The notes under the pieces: generated by a model
What the model was told of the DNA's origin: nothing
The model's database searches: none
The model's input: the letters and a program-made list of their open reading frames with translations, nothing else
NCBI GenBank assembly: GCA_002862165.1
Contig: PKCL01000445.1
Span: forward strand, 1-5,924
DNA length: 5,924 nucleotides
From: Planctomycetaceae bacterium
GTDB lineage: Bacteria > Planctomycetota > Planctomycetia > Pirellulales > UBA1268
Reading direction: 5' to 3'
Position numbers and translations under genes: made by a program
Shown: positions 5,706 through 5,924 of the stretch, piece by piece
Layout of the letters: every line of letters begins with the position of its first letter
How positions within the stretch are numbered: position 1 is the first letter of the stretch

Positions 5706-5924
5706 GAATGTGACAGTCCCAAAGTCTATCAGACCCTAGAAACATAGGCCATAGGCGGGAAAAGCCTTGTTTTCATGGGGTGAAATCCACCTAAAAGAAG
5801 CTGGACTTACTCTCTCTTCGACCGATACCATTGTCAGCGTAGATCACTTGAAATCACTACCAATAATCCTAATCAGTTGCAAAATAGTTGCAAAGTTGCA
5901 AACTAATTAGATAGCCGACAAAGG
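5706..5924. other. Region upstream of the tRNA gene with no convincing gene
   Basis: These 219 bp up to the window's end show no open frame with domain character or a good ribosome site on either strand, and GC content falls towards the end. It must contain the tRNA-Ser promoter near 5707-5760 on the minus strand. The only structured element seen is the cluster of AGTTGCAAA repeats at 5875-5902. It may be the upstream region of a gene beyond the window. Confidence 0.5.
5875..5902. repeat. Three short direct repeats AGTTGCAAA
   Basis: AGTTGCAAA occurs at 5875-5883, 5886-5894 and 5894-5902 (the last two share one base), giving starts 11 and 8 bp apart in an AT-rich stretch. On the other strand they read TTTGCAACT. 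The three exact 9-mers in 28 bp could be binding sites for a regulator or recombinase, or a chance low-complexity run. The function is unknown. Confidence 0.6.

Noticed and set aside
5783..5841. Short minus-strand frame reading VIYADNGIGR, faintly like a DDE transposase or integrase fragment
   Set aside because: Only about 18 codons lie between a nearby upstream stop and the downstream stop, with no other transposase motif or terminal repeats nearby; most likely chance.
5623..5924. Integrated element at the tRNA-Ser gene
   Set aside because: No integrase gene and no duplicate of the tRNA 3' end are visible, and the tRNA 3' side abuts rnd, a housekeeping gene.

Overview
The window looks like an ordinary stretch of chromosome from a member of the Planctomycetes with medium GC content (about 50% by eye). 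Four things point there: a secreted-type protein built from STN-like modules, a planctomycete-style two-helix membrane protein ending in a DGYLVVDGRW-type motif, a bacterial MfnB homologue (a marker of the tetrahydromethanopterin-linked C1 pathway that planctomycetes share with methylotrophs and methanogens), and an RNase D with the HAGREE and GETRTDW signatures. The phylum assignment is recalled from family knowledge, not computed.

Layout. Positions 1-828 (+) hold the C-terminal part of a protein whose start lies outside the window; it contains two complete STN-like modules and the end of a third. It runs tail to tail into a compact three-gene block on the minus strand (2532 down to 839). 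In transcription order the block encodes a membrane protein with two transmembrane helices, MfnB ((5-formylfuran-3-yl)methyl phosphate synthase), and a small protein of the polyhydroxyalkanoic acid system (PHA_gran_rgn) family. The first two overlap by 4 bp (ATGA). The third starts with TTG behind a strong Shine-Dalgarno sequence, 12 bp after mfnB. A 122-bp divergent intergenic region separates this block from two plus-strand genes: an ion-transporter-superfamily protein of the CitMHS_2/Na+:H+ antiporter type with a histidine-rich loop (2655-4298), and ribonuclease D (4310-5560), 11 bp apart and probably co-transcribed. A tRNA-Ser(CGA) gene lies on the minus strand at 5623-5705. The last 219 bp hold no convincing gene but carry three copies of AGTTGCAAA at the window's end.

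How the genes work together. The clearest pathway assignment is MfnB, the first committed step to the furan core of methanofuran-type C1 carriers. Translational coupling to an uncharacterised membrane protein is the most suggestive contextual signal. The other genes look like housekeeping functions. I see no integrase, insertion sequence, CRISPR array, toxin-antitoxin pair or defence cassette, and no wholly new system stands out.
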